A DNA stretch of 24,786 nt from Priapulus caudatus (Eukaryota; Priapulida; Priapulimorpha; Priapulimorphida; Priapulidae): assembly GCF_000485595.1 (NCBI RefSeq), contig NW_014577156.1:340749-365534 (forward strand). The letters are read 5' to 3'. Below the pieces are notes generated by a model. The model was not told the origin of the DNA and did no database searches. It saw only the letters and a program-made list of their open reading frames with translations. Shown here one piece after another: positions 11,413 to 21,648 of the stretch. A program made the translations under genes and the position numbers. The first letter of the stretch is position 1; every line of letters starts with the position of its first letter.

Positions 11413-13640
11413 GTTGTGTTAAGATCTTGCGACTTGTTACAATAGACGATGTGGATGATGCTCTCGTTAAAAATTGATAGACGACTAGATGAATGACCTG
11501 TATATCATTTCCATCACAAATCCACTAAATGTACACTAAGCTAGGGTGCTGCGATATACTTAGAATTGAGGAAAGCCTACATATAAGATTGAAAGTTTTG
11601 AGAGAGATTCAACCTTGATTTTACTTTGCATTACAACCATTGAAATCTGCCTAGGCGCTCCGTGTCAGATGTAACTTGCACGCCCGCCCCACAACTGCCG
11701 GGCGTTGTGTGAGTATGGTGGTATTTATGAATATGTGCATGTATGTGGATGCGATACGTCCGTGCGTGGGCTGCATAGGAGGCCGTGCGTGCGTGCGTTG
11801 ACATTATGTGCGGTGGGTGGCGCGTGTGTGCGTGGCGTGCGTGCGAGTAGCGTGGGCCGGCTGCAGTGCGTACGTCGGTGCGTGCGTGGTGCGGTCGAAG
11901 CGGCCTCCGTGCGGGCGTGCATACGTCCGTGCGCGTGGCGTGCGGTCACGATACTCCGTGACCGTGATACGGTCCGATTCGTGCGTGACATTACGAGGGG
12001 TACCGAGGAGGGTTTTCTGGGTGGGTCGTGATCATATTTTTTGGACCTTTTCACAATGACAATAGCCAGCCAAGATGTGATTACAATGTCAATACCAATC
12101 CAGAGGGGCGTGGTACAGGATTTGTAACCAGGAGGTGGTTAACGTACGCGGCGGGAGAGGGGAGGCTGGGGTGAGCACCGCGAAGGGGGTGTCTGGCGCT
12201 GGGCCCTTGCCCCATAAACGATTTTGAAATTAGACCTCCTTAGATGCGTTTTTCCTGCGGCGGGAGCAGGGGGGTTCCGCGACCGCCGCGACGCGCGCGG
12301 GCCCGATGTACACGCACCGGACAATTTAATTAAAACAAACAAATTTTGTTTCAAAAAAAAAATTTATCAGTTAAAAAAAAAATCTTCTGACTTCAGTTGA
12401 AAACAGAGTTTTTTGAACTTTTTGTCTTTAGTCTTGTTTTGTTCTTGATATCTTGTCTTGGCTTGGTCTTTATGTCAGTCTTGTCTCTCTTTATGTGAAA
12501 GCAAAAATTTTGTTTGAAAAAAAGGCTCAGGTTCAGAATGCTGGAATTGCGGATAGATTTTACGTCACGCAATTGGCAATGTCTTTTGGACTCATTGCTG
12601 GTACCTGATCTTTTTCATTTATGTCATGGTAAAAAAGCCTCCGAAAAAAATGGGTGGCTTGGAAAAAATGTGGACCTTTTGAAGGATGGTGTGGGGGGGT
12701 TCGTACGACCTCACGACCGGCGTCCCCGTGGCAGGGAGCACGATGACGGCCCGTCCGTTACGGGCATACGACTGCGCGTGGCGTGCATACGTCCGGGGAT
12801 GCCGTGGCGTGGATACGTCCGTGTCGTGCGGGGCGTGGCGCTGTGGTACGCCGGCGGCGGTGCCTGCGTGGGTAGTTACGTGCGTTCTGCGTTGGTACGT
12901 ACGGGGTGCTGTGTCGGCGAACGTGCGTGCGTACGTACCGTGCGTTTGCTGGTGGTGCTGACGTGACATGGCGTGCGTACGAAATTGCGGCGTGTCCGTG
13001 GCGTTACTCGGGCGGTGAATGCGGTGCGTGTGTGGCGTGCGTGCGTACGGGTGAATGCGCGTGGCGTAAGTGCCTTACGGCGAAGTGGTTCGTGGCGTAG
13101 ACTAGCGTTACGTGAATGCGTGCGTGCGATGAACTGCTTTACTTGAATGCGGCGTGGCGTGGTTTAAGGAATCTGGGTATACGATTATAGCCTAAATTCA
13201 GATCGGCTGCATGATTTATCAGGCAATGGAAGTGTAAACATGCACATTCCCAGTGTCTGCTTTTCCCATACTTCTGGATAGGATTCTATCTGGCAAGTTG
13301 TAATTGGCACTCTAGGGAAGTGAAGTGAGCGAAAGAGGAAGAAAGTGCGAGCACCATTTCACATGCTACTGTATTTTATGTGACCCAAACCAAGGCTATG
13401 CGCATGCGTATATTCGATAAATTTTATTAGCCGGCGCGCTGACCATGGATTGCGTACACACGACACACGACACACACACACACAGCAGGCACAGCACGAG
13501 ACGACAGAAAGGCGACGACAACACACACACACAACACACGCCACTCACTCTCTCTCTTCTCTCTCAGACACTCACTCACAAACACACACACCACACCACA
13601 CACACACACACACACACAACACACACACACACACACACAC

Positions 13641-13691
<51 letters not shown>

Positions 13692-14679
13692 GCGCGGTGC
13701 GCAGGCACACAATTTAGCGTGGGCTAACTTAGTACGGGATAACTTAGCACCACATTCGAAGTGTGCCTGCGGCCGCCCTCCATTCGTTGGGCTAACTTAG
13801 CCGCACTAGCGCGTGTTTAGCCTGGGATAGGCGTGCACGCACTGCAAAAATTGCCGCGCGGTCGAAAAACCTCGTTACATAGGCCGGGTTGTTTACACGT
13901 AGAATACAGATGTCATGCAGTGCGCAGCGTTCGCGCTGTTTCACGTCAAATGGGATGGTAACCTTATAAGTTCTCACAATTTCTCAAGGTGCACAGAACA
14001 TATGTTACCAATTTCGTGGTTTCAATTTGTCATGGATATGTCGCAGTAAGTACTACCAATAGCTGTTTTACATACATTCCCCCATTTCACACCAGGGGCC
14101 CGCGGAAGGCAAATAGACATTGGTCAGGCCATTTAGCATCAATAACAGATGTCGACGAACAGCTGGCGAAGGCGCAGGTGCCCACGGCGCAGCCGTGGCG
14201 GGGAAGCTCTAGTTTCCCCCTCGTCTAGTTTCCCCTCAAGTTTCCCCCTCGTCAAAGGAGGGTTTGGGTTTTAAAATTTAAGACACCAAGATGCCTTTTT
14301 AGAGCTTAAAAATACTTTTCAAAACTTTAACAAATATATATTTATACTTCATTCAGTATAGGCCTAATTATTTCGGCATCTGCCTGCCGGCACATGTCAA
14401 ATTTGTGTTCTTTAATGTATCTTCATGCTAACTGATAATTATTAACGAGAGTTAAAAAAACTTAAATATATGAACGAACTATATGAAACTGGACCAAATA
14501 TTCGCTGTGCGGATGATCGTGAATTTTTTATAAACCTATCAACTGCTTTCTCCAAGTCCAAACTGTCCAATTTCTCTTTGTGCACGTTAATCAGCATCAC
14601 GTTATTTAGAAGCAGTTGCGTCATTGTAGAGCGCAGATATGTTTTTTAAGTCGTCGCAATGTAGAAAACAATCGTTCGC
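11413..14679. repeat. block A, copy 3
   Basis: Offset 11412 from copy 1. I find no difference over the first ~2.2 kb, including the GTGC and CTTGT tracts. The first change is one A in the CA array (copy 1 position about 2231), then a substitution (copy 1 GGCCACCC, here GGCCGCCC) and more frequent small indels after about 13930. The CA array is at 13457-13687. It ends at CGTTCGCT, where the 592-bp fold-back begins in place of block X. Confidence 0.85.
13457..13687. repeat. CA/GT microsatellite, block A copy 3
   Basis: Same compound CA array as 2045-2275, one base shorter at the AGC interruption. Confidence 0.9.
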
Positions 14680-15271
14680 TAACTCATCCAACTTGAGCTC
14701 AAATCGTACACAGTACATTCGCCTAGCATCGTGCGAAATCGTTTCCTCGTTTACACAAGCAATCCGGAGATACAGACTAAATCGTACGACACTATTATCC
14801 ATTCTTTGGCCATCAATCCAAGCTCATTGCCCGCCTCTATTAAAACAAAAGGCAGCTACCTAACCACAGCTTGCTAACTCGGCGGGCAATGTGGCTCGCT
14901 GGGAGATTTGAGCCCGATCAGCTGCTGCTGATTGCGGTTGGCGTGCGTGCGTGAGGGTATGTGCAGAGGTGGCTGCTGTACGCCGGTATGCCTGTGTAGC
15001 TGTGTACCGGGTCAAAGGTTATCTCGCCGAGTGTTGATGCCTAATCTCCCAGTGAGCCACATGCCTCGCCGAGTTAGCAATAGCACGTTAGGTAGCTGCC
15101 TTTTGTTTGAATAGAGGCGGGGAATAGGCTTGGATTGATGGCCAAAGTATGGATAATCGTGTCATACGTTTTAGTCTGTATCTCCGGATTGCTTGTGTAA
15201 ACGAGGAAACGATTTCGCACGATGCTAGACGAATGTACTGCGTACGATTTGAGCTCAAGTTGGATGAGTTA
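14680..15271. mobile_element. 592-bp fold-back element
   Basis: Arms of about 229 bp (14680-14908 and 15043-15271) are inverted copies with few mismatches, ending in TAACTCATCC and GGATGAGTTA, around a ~134-bp loop (14909-15042). No coding capacity; the frames in it are palindrome shadows. It sits between block A and an inverted block Y piece. The outer 95 bp of its left arm recur alone at 5998-6095. I cannot define a clean target duplication. Confidence 0.75.
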
Positions 15272-15545
15272 CGCGTAGTAAATCGTAGGTATTTTATGGC
15301 TAGTAAATGACAAATTTCCCTTGTTTATTGATGTCACACTCCTTCCCTATTATCTACTCCTGACAGTATGTTACTATGTGCAGAAACAGCAAAAACAACA
15401 ATTGATTGAGTAACATAGAAAATGGCAAATCCACACTTAGCGGTACCTGTTGAGTTCTGTTGTATTGTGTATCAACAATGCATTCATCATGATGATTACT
15501 ATCCCCTACTCCTTCCCTATTATCTACTCCTGATACTGTCAAACC
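15272..15545 (-). repeat. truncated inverted block Y fragment
   Basis: 15272-15504 is the reverse complement of about 5772-5993. At 15505 it breaks off inside the ATCATCATGATGAATGC landmark and is followed by a second CTCCTTCCCTATTATCTACT motif, the terminal sequence of the ATT-type element. After about 15545 nothing matches the left half of the window. Confidence 0.7.
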
Positions 15546-16128
15546 TTTATATTACGGTCATTTAATGGATTTATTTCGAACATAATTCCCAACCAGTCTC
15601 GTGTTTTTCCCACTTTTACGACAGTTACTGTTATTGCTTGAGCAACAGCAACGTTCTAGAGTAACGATAAAATGTCTTAGAACCTTTGTACTTAGTTGGC
15701 TATATTCTCCAAAACATGCACGATTCGAATTTTGATTACTCGTTTTGATTACCACTGCCATTTCTTGCGAATCCTGGACTATCTCACGATAGCGCGAGAT
15801 ATCAGCCAATTTCAAAATAGAAACGAAGTCAGCTACACAGAATCAGATGCCCTTTTGTTTGAATTAGGTGCAGATTAGGTGCACTTGTAACTTGTTGGAT
15901 ACTAAGGCGCCACTTGCAAACTTATTGTCTCTATAATCAAATATGCCATGGTGTTACTGCATGTTCAATTATAATTTTCTCTGCTATAACAGCATAAATT
16001 CTTAGTGTTTTTCAAGTTGCTGTAATCAGTAATATATCTGCTATAAGGTGAGACCATATTTTGCTATATTTTTTCGGATTGTGCATTTTGGAGCAATGAT
16101 TTCGAAAATAAATCCTTTAAGAGCATGC
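15546..16128. other. unassigned DNA right of the repeat mosaic
   Basis: No recognised gene or repeat. A minus-strand frame (15558-15815, 85 codons) and an overlapping plus-strand one match nothing I know and lack clear splice signals. A small tandem TTAGGTGCA(G/C) occurs near 15865-15882. Confidence 0.4.
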
Positions 16129-16135
16129 TAAATAT

Positions 16136-16852
16136 CAAGAGCAGATAAAGAAGGAGAGCGTACAACGGTAAAATGCTGAAACCATGCTGCAGTATTAGTC
16201 GAATTAATAAACTTTTCCCGTTTTATTCTGACGATCCTTTGCAGTATTATTGATTAGCTGTCTTACCTTGTTCATATAAAACAAACCGCATGTCCCTACG
16301 ATGCCCCTACGCTGAGATAATGAGCGGTTTTCGCCGAAAACCGACTGGAGATCAGTCAGTTACTGCGTCTGCCTCTCGAAGTGTTTTCAGTGTGTTGCTT
16401 CCGGTCGCCGCTGTGTAGCGCCATAGTGGCGCTGACTCACGTAATACTACCAGAGTTTACTATACATCCAGCATGAGGTGGGCGTGAGGTGGGCACAGGT
16501 GGGGGTCATCACTATGGCAATCAATAACAGACGTCATTCATTCCATTTGTCAATCATTGACGGAAACACGCGAGGTTTTCCGAAGTAATAACACTTCGAG
16601 AGACAGACGCAGTAACTGACTGATCTCCAGTCGGTTTTCGGCGAAAATACCAGATTTTCACCGCTCATTATCTCAGCGTAGGGGCATTGTAGGGACATGC
16701 GGTTTGTTTTATATGAACAAGGTAAGACAGCTAATCAATAATACTGCAAAGGATCGTCAGAATAAAACGGGAAAAGTTTATTAATTCGACTAATACTGCA
16801 GCATGGTTTCAGCATTTTACCGTTGTACGCTCTCCTTCTTTATCTGCTCTTG
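16136..16852. mobile_element. 717-bp fold-back DNA element with ~250-bp arms
   Basis: Left arm 16136-16384 and right arm 16591-16852 are near-perfect inverted copies. The main difference is about 13 extra bases in the right arm near 16650. The tips are CAAGAGCAGATAAAG and its complement. Flanking TAAATAT at 16129-16135 and 16853-16859 is a probable 7-bp target duplication. The ~206-bp loop has no coding frame. It is a non-autonomous element; superfamily uncertain (hAT or P type would usually give 7-8 bp). Confidence 0.85.
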
Positions 16853-17421
16853 TAAATATGTCCCTTGCAGACAGGTGTCCATTCAACCTTGGAGTAATAA
16901 ACTTATTACTCCAAAATTCAACAGAATTGGATTCACTGTATAACTGTCACTCAAGGGAATGCTAAAGAGTTTTTTACAGACAAGTGTCTGTTCTATAGAG
17001 CTGACCATTAAAACAGGTTTGACAGTATTTCCAAAAGCTCGATACACAAATGCACACAGCTATGCACAACCGAAGTAGCCATGATGGATAACATCCAGTT
17101 CACATAAAACTGCACAGTTGCTGGTACTGCTCTGTAGCATTCACAACGAATTCAAAATCTTTTAATGGTAGTCCAGCTCCATGCTGCTAATCATCCAGCA
17201 GTAAAATCTAATGTCTCTCATCCTTACCAAACTCCATATCTCGGTTCATATACTGAAAGCAGCATCTGATATACTAATTTCAGCATGCAGAGGATGCCTT
17301 TAGCTTATAACGTCAGTGCCAAGTCATCACCACTACTTGGCTATCATGGATAAGCTGCAGGTGTGCACCACCGCGACTCTTTTCACGCTTATTCCAGTCA
17401 TCAGTGTCATGATACGAACTA
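16853..17421. other. likely SYS1 3' UTR and downstream DNA
   Basis: No further gene. It holds a 26-bp palindrome, TTGGAGTAATAA against TTATTACTCCAA (about 16888-16913), and the candidate poly(A) signal at 17161. The transcript end cannot be fixed from sequence. Confidence 0.4.
17161..17166 (-). promoter_or_regulatory. possible SYS1 poly(A) signal (ATTAAA)
   Basis: Minus-strand ATTAAA about 256 nt past the SYS1 stop codon, in otherwise featureless DNA (16860-17421) that is the likely 3' UTR. A hexamer like this is common by chance in AT-rich DNA, so it is only a candidate. Confidence 0.25.
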
Positions 17422-17665
17422 TCACAACAGGTCCACTCGCCCGCCTAGATAGACTGGAATGGCCTTCAGTTCTGTCCGCATGCACAGGAACTCTCCCGTG
17501 ACGGTCATGAGAATCAGGCAGACTAGGTTGAGCAACCACCAGGCCACGGTGTTCGGCATCTGGTAGTTGTAACACCAGCAGAGGAGAAAGTGCACCACGT
17601 GTACCGTTGTTGAATAGTCTAGACACTGTTTGGTTCTCTGCACTATATACCACAATCCTAAGGCA
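17422..17665 (-). CDS. SYS1: SYS1 exon 3 (residues 77-157 and stop)
   Basis: Follows acceptor TTTCAG. Its first T completes the split Cys codon, then ALGLWYIV, KQCLDYSTTVH, the Trp pair of the fourth span (residues 119-120) and GEFLCMRTELKAIPV, ending in VDLL and TGA (rc of 17422-17424). The C-terminal tail is short, as in other SYS1 proteins. Open frames on the opposite strand and in the other minus frame here are shadows. Confidence 0.93.
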
Positions 17666-19717
17666 CTGAAACAAAGTGGAGGATGTTACTAAACTATGTA
17701 TGCTTTTACATGTGATACAAGATTGCTATTACTGTATAATAATAATCCAATTTTTTATTGTTTGAATTAGTTTTAATGGTTTATTTTGTTATTTTCAAGG
17801 GTATGCATATTAGCAGAATCTGGTACACATTTAAAGCAGGTAGTTACAAACAACCAATTAATAACAACTTCTAGATCCAATCATTATGACTGTAATTCAA
17901 GTGTTATACCAACCAGGTAGACGAGTTGAGTACGAAGGCAATCATCAGCAGTCTTCCATTCAATTCATTGTACCGTAGAATCTGATCATATAGGTAAAAA
18001 ATTAATCAATATAATACCCCTTTTATACTGCGCATGACTTTAGCCCGCTTCTGAAGCGGGATAACTTTAGCTCAGGATAAATCGTTTTATACTGCGCACG
18101 ACTTTAGCCCGCTTCTGAAGCGGGATAACTTTAGCTCGGGATAAGTCGTTTTATACTGCCATTCTCGACCACCCGAGTTGCGTGCGAGACCGGAGTAATT
18201 GTCATGGTCACTGAATTTAGAGCGAGCTAAAGTCGAGATACCTTTTATACTGACATTAGCTCGGGTCTGAAGCAGACCTGAACCACCTCCTAGAGCGGAA
18301 TAACTTTAGCTCGGGCTAAGTATTTTTCGACCTTTTATCCTGGGGGTTATCCTGCTTCAGGTCCGGACCTGAAGCGGGATAACCCCCAGTATAAAAAGGG
18401 TATAATAGTTATATGACATAGCAAGTATGTTAGTACTGCATTAGGTGTTTAATTAACTACCAATTTATTAAACAACTTCTTAGACTATTTGGTAAACAAG
18501 TGCCGCAGAGCGACAGCGCTCAACTGACGTGTGCTGTAGCCGGGTATTCTTCTGATAAACTCACTGGCAACCAAATCAAGTGCGCCCTCCCGCCACCTCG
18601 TTTGCAATCAGAGCATATATCTAGGATACTACTAATACAGATCTAAAATCTATTATAGGCTTTGCTATACCGGTAGTACAATAATAAAGATACAGCTGTG
18701 TAACTTTAATGACTTCGCTATATTAACATGTTATCATGGATATGTGTCGAGTGCGAGCGTAGTGGTGGTGGTGGGAGAGGGTGGGGTAGGGTGGGGAGAG
18801 GTGGAGAGGGTATGAAAGGAGCTCTAATAGCAAAAGCAGTTCAGTCCTTTGTTAACAGTCTCACAAATCCATGTTTAACCCTCCTCTTGAGGGTCAAAAG
18901 GTTATCAGACACTTACTCTTCGCATGTCAGCGGAAAGTACATTTCATGGTCCTTTCAACAAAGTGATAAAAATGGTAGGCCAGCGCTGAAACAAAAAAGT
19001 TTTGCACTCGGTCCGTTAGACCATGTCCTCAGAAAATGTCCTCCAATTTCGTGCTGGTGATGGGTTTCCTCCCCATCACACTATATATCGAATATTAAGA
19101 GTGTAGGTCGAGCTGTTGAGATTTGTGCCGCAATTCCGTATTTCTTCCTATACCTTAAGTTAAGGGGGAAATGTTCCCCCTCCACTGACACCTCTTGACC
19201 TTTGACCCTTGACCGCCAAATGCGAAATGCTGAGTCCTTTTCGCGATCCCCCCCAACGTCCTGAATATCAAGACCGTACGTCGAGCGGTAAAGATTTGTG
19301 CCATAACTGTTGACGGACGGACAGACGGACGGACATTCATGCGATTCTACAAGATGCATCCGACTTTGTCAGCTGAGCTAAAAATGTGCATATATATATT
19401 AGTAAATTTCTTGAAAAATCTGAGCTGGTTAGTAGTCTGCATTTAAATTCTCCCACCCCATTATTACTCACAGTACACATGGTTTCATAATATAACACAT
19501 AGACTTTAGTACAGCCTTTTAACACAAACTACAAAATACAAAGACATATACTTACCCGGTAGGAGAAAATTTGATCTAATGAGCTATTATTGTGTACAAT
19601 CACATTCATCATAACTATCCAAATACTAAGACTTGTGTAGAATAAGCACTGCATAGCAATAATCTGGGATATAATACATATTGGATCCCACTTGTAGCTT
19701 CTGAACTGGCCAGCCAT
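17422..19717 (-). CDS. SYS1: SYS1 Golgi membrane protein, complete three-exon gene
   Basis: Spliced from three exons, 19556-19717, 17914-17981 and 17422-17665: 474 nt, 157 residues plus TGA. Human SYS1 is 156 residues. Seen: N-terminus MAGQFRSYKWDP, then SSLDQIF, a central GRLLMIAFVLN, TCALGLWYIV, KQCLDYSTTVH and near the C-terminus GEFLCMRTELKAIPV, all characteristic of SYS1. Hydrophobic segments at about residues 13-40, 65-85, 96-110 and 116-137 fit four membrane passes. Intron 1 (17982-19555, phase 0) has donor GTAAGT and an AG acceptor. Intron 2 (17666-17913, phase 2) has donor GTTGGT and acceptor TTTCAG. Known of the family: SYS1 sits in the Golgi/trans-Golgi membrane and recruits the Arf-like GTPase ARFRP1 (yeast Arl3), which leads on to Arl1 and GRIP-domain golgins. 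The start is the first ATG of exon 1 and gives the conserved N-terminus. The frame is intact, so the gene is probably functional. The family assignment rests on recalled similarity, not a search. Confidence 0.93.
17914..17981 (-). CDS. SYS1: SYS1 exon 2 (residues 55-77)
   Basis: A 68-nt exon too short to stand out as an open frame. It begins after an AG acceptor (rc of 17982-17983) in phase 0, encodes ILRYNELNGRLLMIAFVLN then SST, and ends with two bases of a Cys codon before donor GTTGGT. It supplies the piece missing between the N- and C-terminal exons and keeps both reading phases. The MITE at 18017-18400 begins only about 35 bp upstream of its acceptor, so the branch point probably lies in or beside that element. 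Confidence 0.88.
18017..18400. mobile_element. 384-bp MITE in SYS1 intron 1
   Basis: Terminal inverted repeats CCCCTTTTATACTG and CAGTATAAAAAGGG, flanked on both sides by TATAATA (18010-18016 and 18401-18407), which is either a 7-bp target duplication or a TA duplication in AT-rich DNA. The inside holds a 64-bp tandem repeat (18021-18084, 18085-18148, partial third), with each unit carrying the palindrome CCCGCTTCTGAAGCGGG, and a 46-bp near-perfect palindrome at 18342-18387. No coding frame. It lies about 35 bp from the exon 2 acceptor. Confidence 0.8.
18021..18170 (+). repeat. 64-bp tandem repeat inside the MITE
   Basis: Two full units differing at about three positions, and the start of a third (TTTTATACTGCC). 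Each unit starts with the element's terminal word TTTTATACTG, so internal amplification includes the end sequence. Confidence 0.85.
18763..18810 (+). other. G-rich tract, potential quadruplex
   Basis: Runs of GGG/GGGG separated by 1-4 bases in SYS1 intron 1, antisense to the gene. The frame 18728-19060 that crosses it reads as Gly/Arg/Trp-rich and is not a credible gene. Confidence 0.45.
19088..19312. repeat. diverged direct repeat in SYS1 intron 1
   Basis: About 45 bp around GTCGAG and AGATTTGTGCC occurs at about 19090-19137 and again about 172 bp on at 19262-19310, followed by a GACGGACGGACAGACGGACG-type tract (19312-19334). It looks like part of an old interspersed repeat. Minus-strand frames here (19081-19359) are artefacts. 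Confidence 0.5.
19556..19717 (-). CDS. SYS1: SYS1 exon 1 (residues 1-54)
   Basis: Coding part of exon 1, 54 whole codons from the ATG (rc of 19715-19717) to an Arg codon, followed directly by donor GTAAGT on the minus strand (19550-19555). It encodes the cytosolic N-terminus MAGQFRSYKWDP and the first membrane span. Reading on past the donor gives an unrelated tail, which supports a splice here. The 5' UTR and promoter are not evident upstream. Confidence 0.93.
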
Positions 19718-20605
19718 AATGCCTTGACAGCTAGACAGCTATTAGACTAGTAGTTGATAATCTTTTATGAAGTTTCAGCAGCACTTGACTGGATTAGTGA
19801 TCAACCTGAATAAAATTAAAACAACATAGTCAGATTGTAACTAGCGATAATAACATTACGCTAAAATATAAATCTGTTTGAACAGTAATTAATATACACA
19901 AGTAGAAATAATGACAATCAGTTGTTTGCATTTGATGTCCTGATAAAATACTGATATTGATACTAGTCTGGACATTGTTATGTAAACTGGTACCCAAAAC
20001 TTTCAAGACAGCCAACTTTTAGCAGGCACACACAAACACACACGTGTCTGCGTGCACACACGCGCACACACACGCGTACGCACACACGCACGCAGGCACG
20101 CACGCGTATATAACTTATAAGATATAGATATAGAGTAGATATAGTGAATACAGATTGTAACATTTCTTATTCGATTGTAAGTTTACTTTGTAAACTTTAC
20201 CAACCCATGTAGTGAGCTTGCTCAGTATTGATTTCGTGTATTAATATGACTGTCACTGGGTGGTGCTACAGTAATACAGGTAACTGGAAGGTTCAGTTTA
20301 GTTTATCTGTTGTCCTCCCTGTCGTTTCTCACTGCTTTATTATATTTACTGGTTATCTAAAATATTGAAACATTGTGTCACTGTCAGAAGTCCATGACAT
20401 TGTTTTCGATGCATGAACTGTGAATAAACTGAACAGAAATTACAGGAAGTCGTAGACTGATTGCTCTAGAAGCACAAGCACTTGGAACCTTTCAATAATA
20501 AAATGATCGTAAATATACATGAAATGTATTTACTATCAGTCTCAATGTTTATGTATGTTCTATCAACTAATAACCCCACATAAATGCTGTTCTGCATAAA
20601 TGCCA
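19718..20605. other. upstream of SYS1; CA microsatellite
   Basis: Presumably holds the SYS1 promoter, but I see no TATA box, initiator or CpG island I would defend. A mixed CA/CG microsatellite (about 20024-20108) is the only clear feature. The rest is AT-rich single-copy DNA. Confidence 0.5.
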
Positions 20606-20787
20606 CCGGTATACCGGAACGTACCCTGGTCACTATTTGATATGGTTAGGGTTAGGATTAAGGTTAGGGTTAGGGTTAGAGTTAGGGTTAGGGAGTAGGC
20701 GTAGGCGACTCCCTAGACTCGTTAGTGAAGTAGGCGAGGTACGGTCCGGCATATTAGATAGTACCAGGGTACGTTCCGGTATACCGG
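20606..20787. mobile_element. inverted-repeat element enclosing TTAGGG repeats
   Basis: Perfect 25-bp inverted termini at 20606-20630 and 20763-20787; each holds the palindrome CCGGTATACCGG. Between them are about seven TTAGGG-like units (20642-20690) and GTAGGCG repeats. More GTACGTTCCGG words follow to 20815. No coding frame; a MITE-like or fold-back structure. Confidence 0.7.
20642..20692 (+). repeat. interstitial telomeric repeat (TTAGGG)n
   Basis: Short imperfect array of TTAGGG with TTAGGA, TTAAGG and TTAGAG variants, inside the inverted-repeat element above. Consistent with the animal telomere sequence but far too short and degenerate to be a chromosome end. Confidence 0.85.
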
Positions 20788-20967
20788 ACCGTACCCAGCG
20801 TACGTTCCGGCAGTACCCCGGGGGACATAGACCCTCTCAGCCCTATTACCATAATAACCCTAAGCTATTATAATGATATAATATTATAATATTAATTATT
20901 ATATTTATATTCAATTGATGTAAATAACATTGGTTTTATTGGGACCCATGTTCTCTATCCTTGAACC

Positions 20968-21042
20968 AATAAAACAAGTTATTGATTCGATTCATTCGTC
21001 TTCATTAGTACAATACCCGTGCAAAAGGTTGAGAGTATCCTT
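20968..21042 (+). repeat. dispersed repeat, copy 1
   Basis: CAATAAAACAAGTTATTGAT, TCGATTCATTCG, then CAATACCCGTGCAAAAGG and GAGAGTATCCTT. It matches 22662-22759 in the same direction, with a ~24-bp segment missing here. Family unknown. Confidence 0.65.
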
Positions 21043-21449
21043 TGAGAGTATTAATGTAACAACAACTGAAGTTACTGAACTTGAACTGTCAACATTATGA
21101 ACATACGTCACAACCTAGGCTAGCCTATAGTACTTAGTAGGCGACCAGAACCATTATATATTATATATATCGCTATATATATGACCATACGTATTAGTAA
21201 ATGATCGCAATTACACATTGATTCTATCATTTACTAAAAAGTACTAGTAGGCCTACCTGTTTTGTTTGTTAGATGATTCATTCCTTCTTGCCAAAACACC
21301 AGCCATATTGCAACAGCTGATCGCAGCGCCACGACTACCGACCGGCCAATATAGTAACCAGTAGTAACAAATAACCATAGCTCTCGCTAGACTGGTACTC
21401 CCTCCCACCTCGATTACTCGATGGTGGATTAATCGATTACTCGATTACC

Positions 21450-21510
21450 CCACTGATCTCTATAAATAACTTATTATAGTTACTTATACGTTATTTATAG
21501 AGATCAGTGG
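21450..21510. repeat. 21-bp perfect hairpin
   Basis: CCACTGATCTCTATAAATAA C at 21450-21470 is perfectly complementary to 21490-21510, with a 19-bp loop; GATTACCCC flanks both sides (21442-21450 and 21510-21518). Probably a tiny palindromic insertion with that flank duplicated. A smaller hairpin (TAGTAAATGAT, 21195-21205 and 21226-21236) lies upstream. Confidence 0.6.
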
Positions 21511-21648
21511 ATTACCCCAATCCACAGAAATAGAATAGAAGTAGAACGCTCATACCCAGGCCGCGCGGTGGATATATGTTTCCATGAAGCCGGCTGATCG
21601 CGTGACGTCAGTGTACGTCACGCGCGAACTCGGCTAGAATGATATAAA

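Noticed and set aside
17316-17674. Plus-strand 61-codon and alternative minus-frame 113-codon frames
   Set aside because: Shadows of SYS1 exon 3.
18728-19060. 110-codon plus-strand frame in SYS1 intron 1
   Set aside because: Begins in the G-rich tract, no recognised domain, no conserved neighbours.
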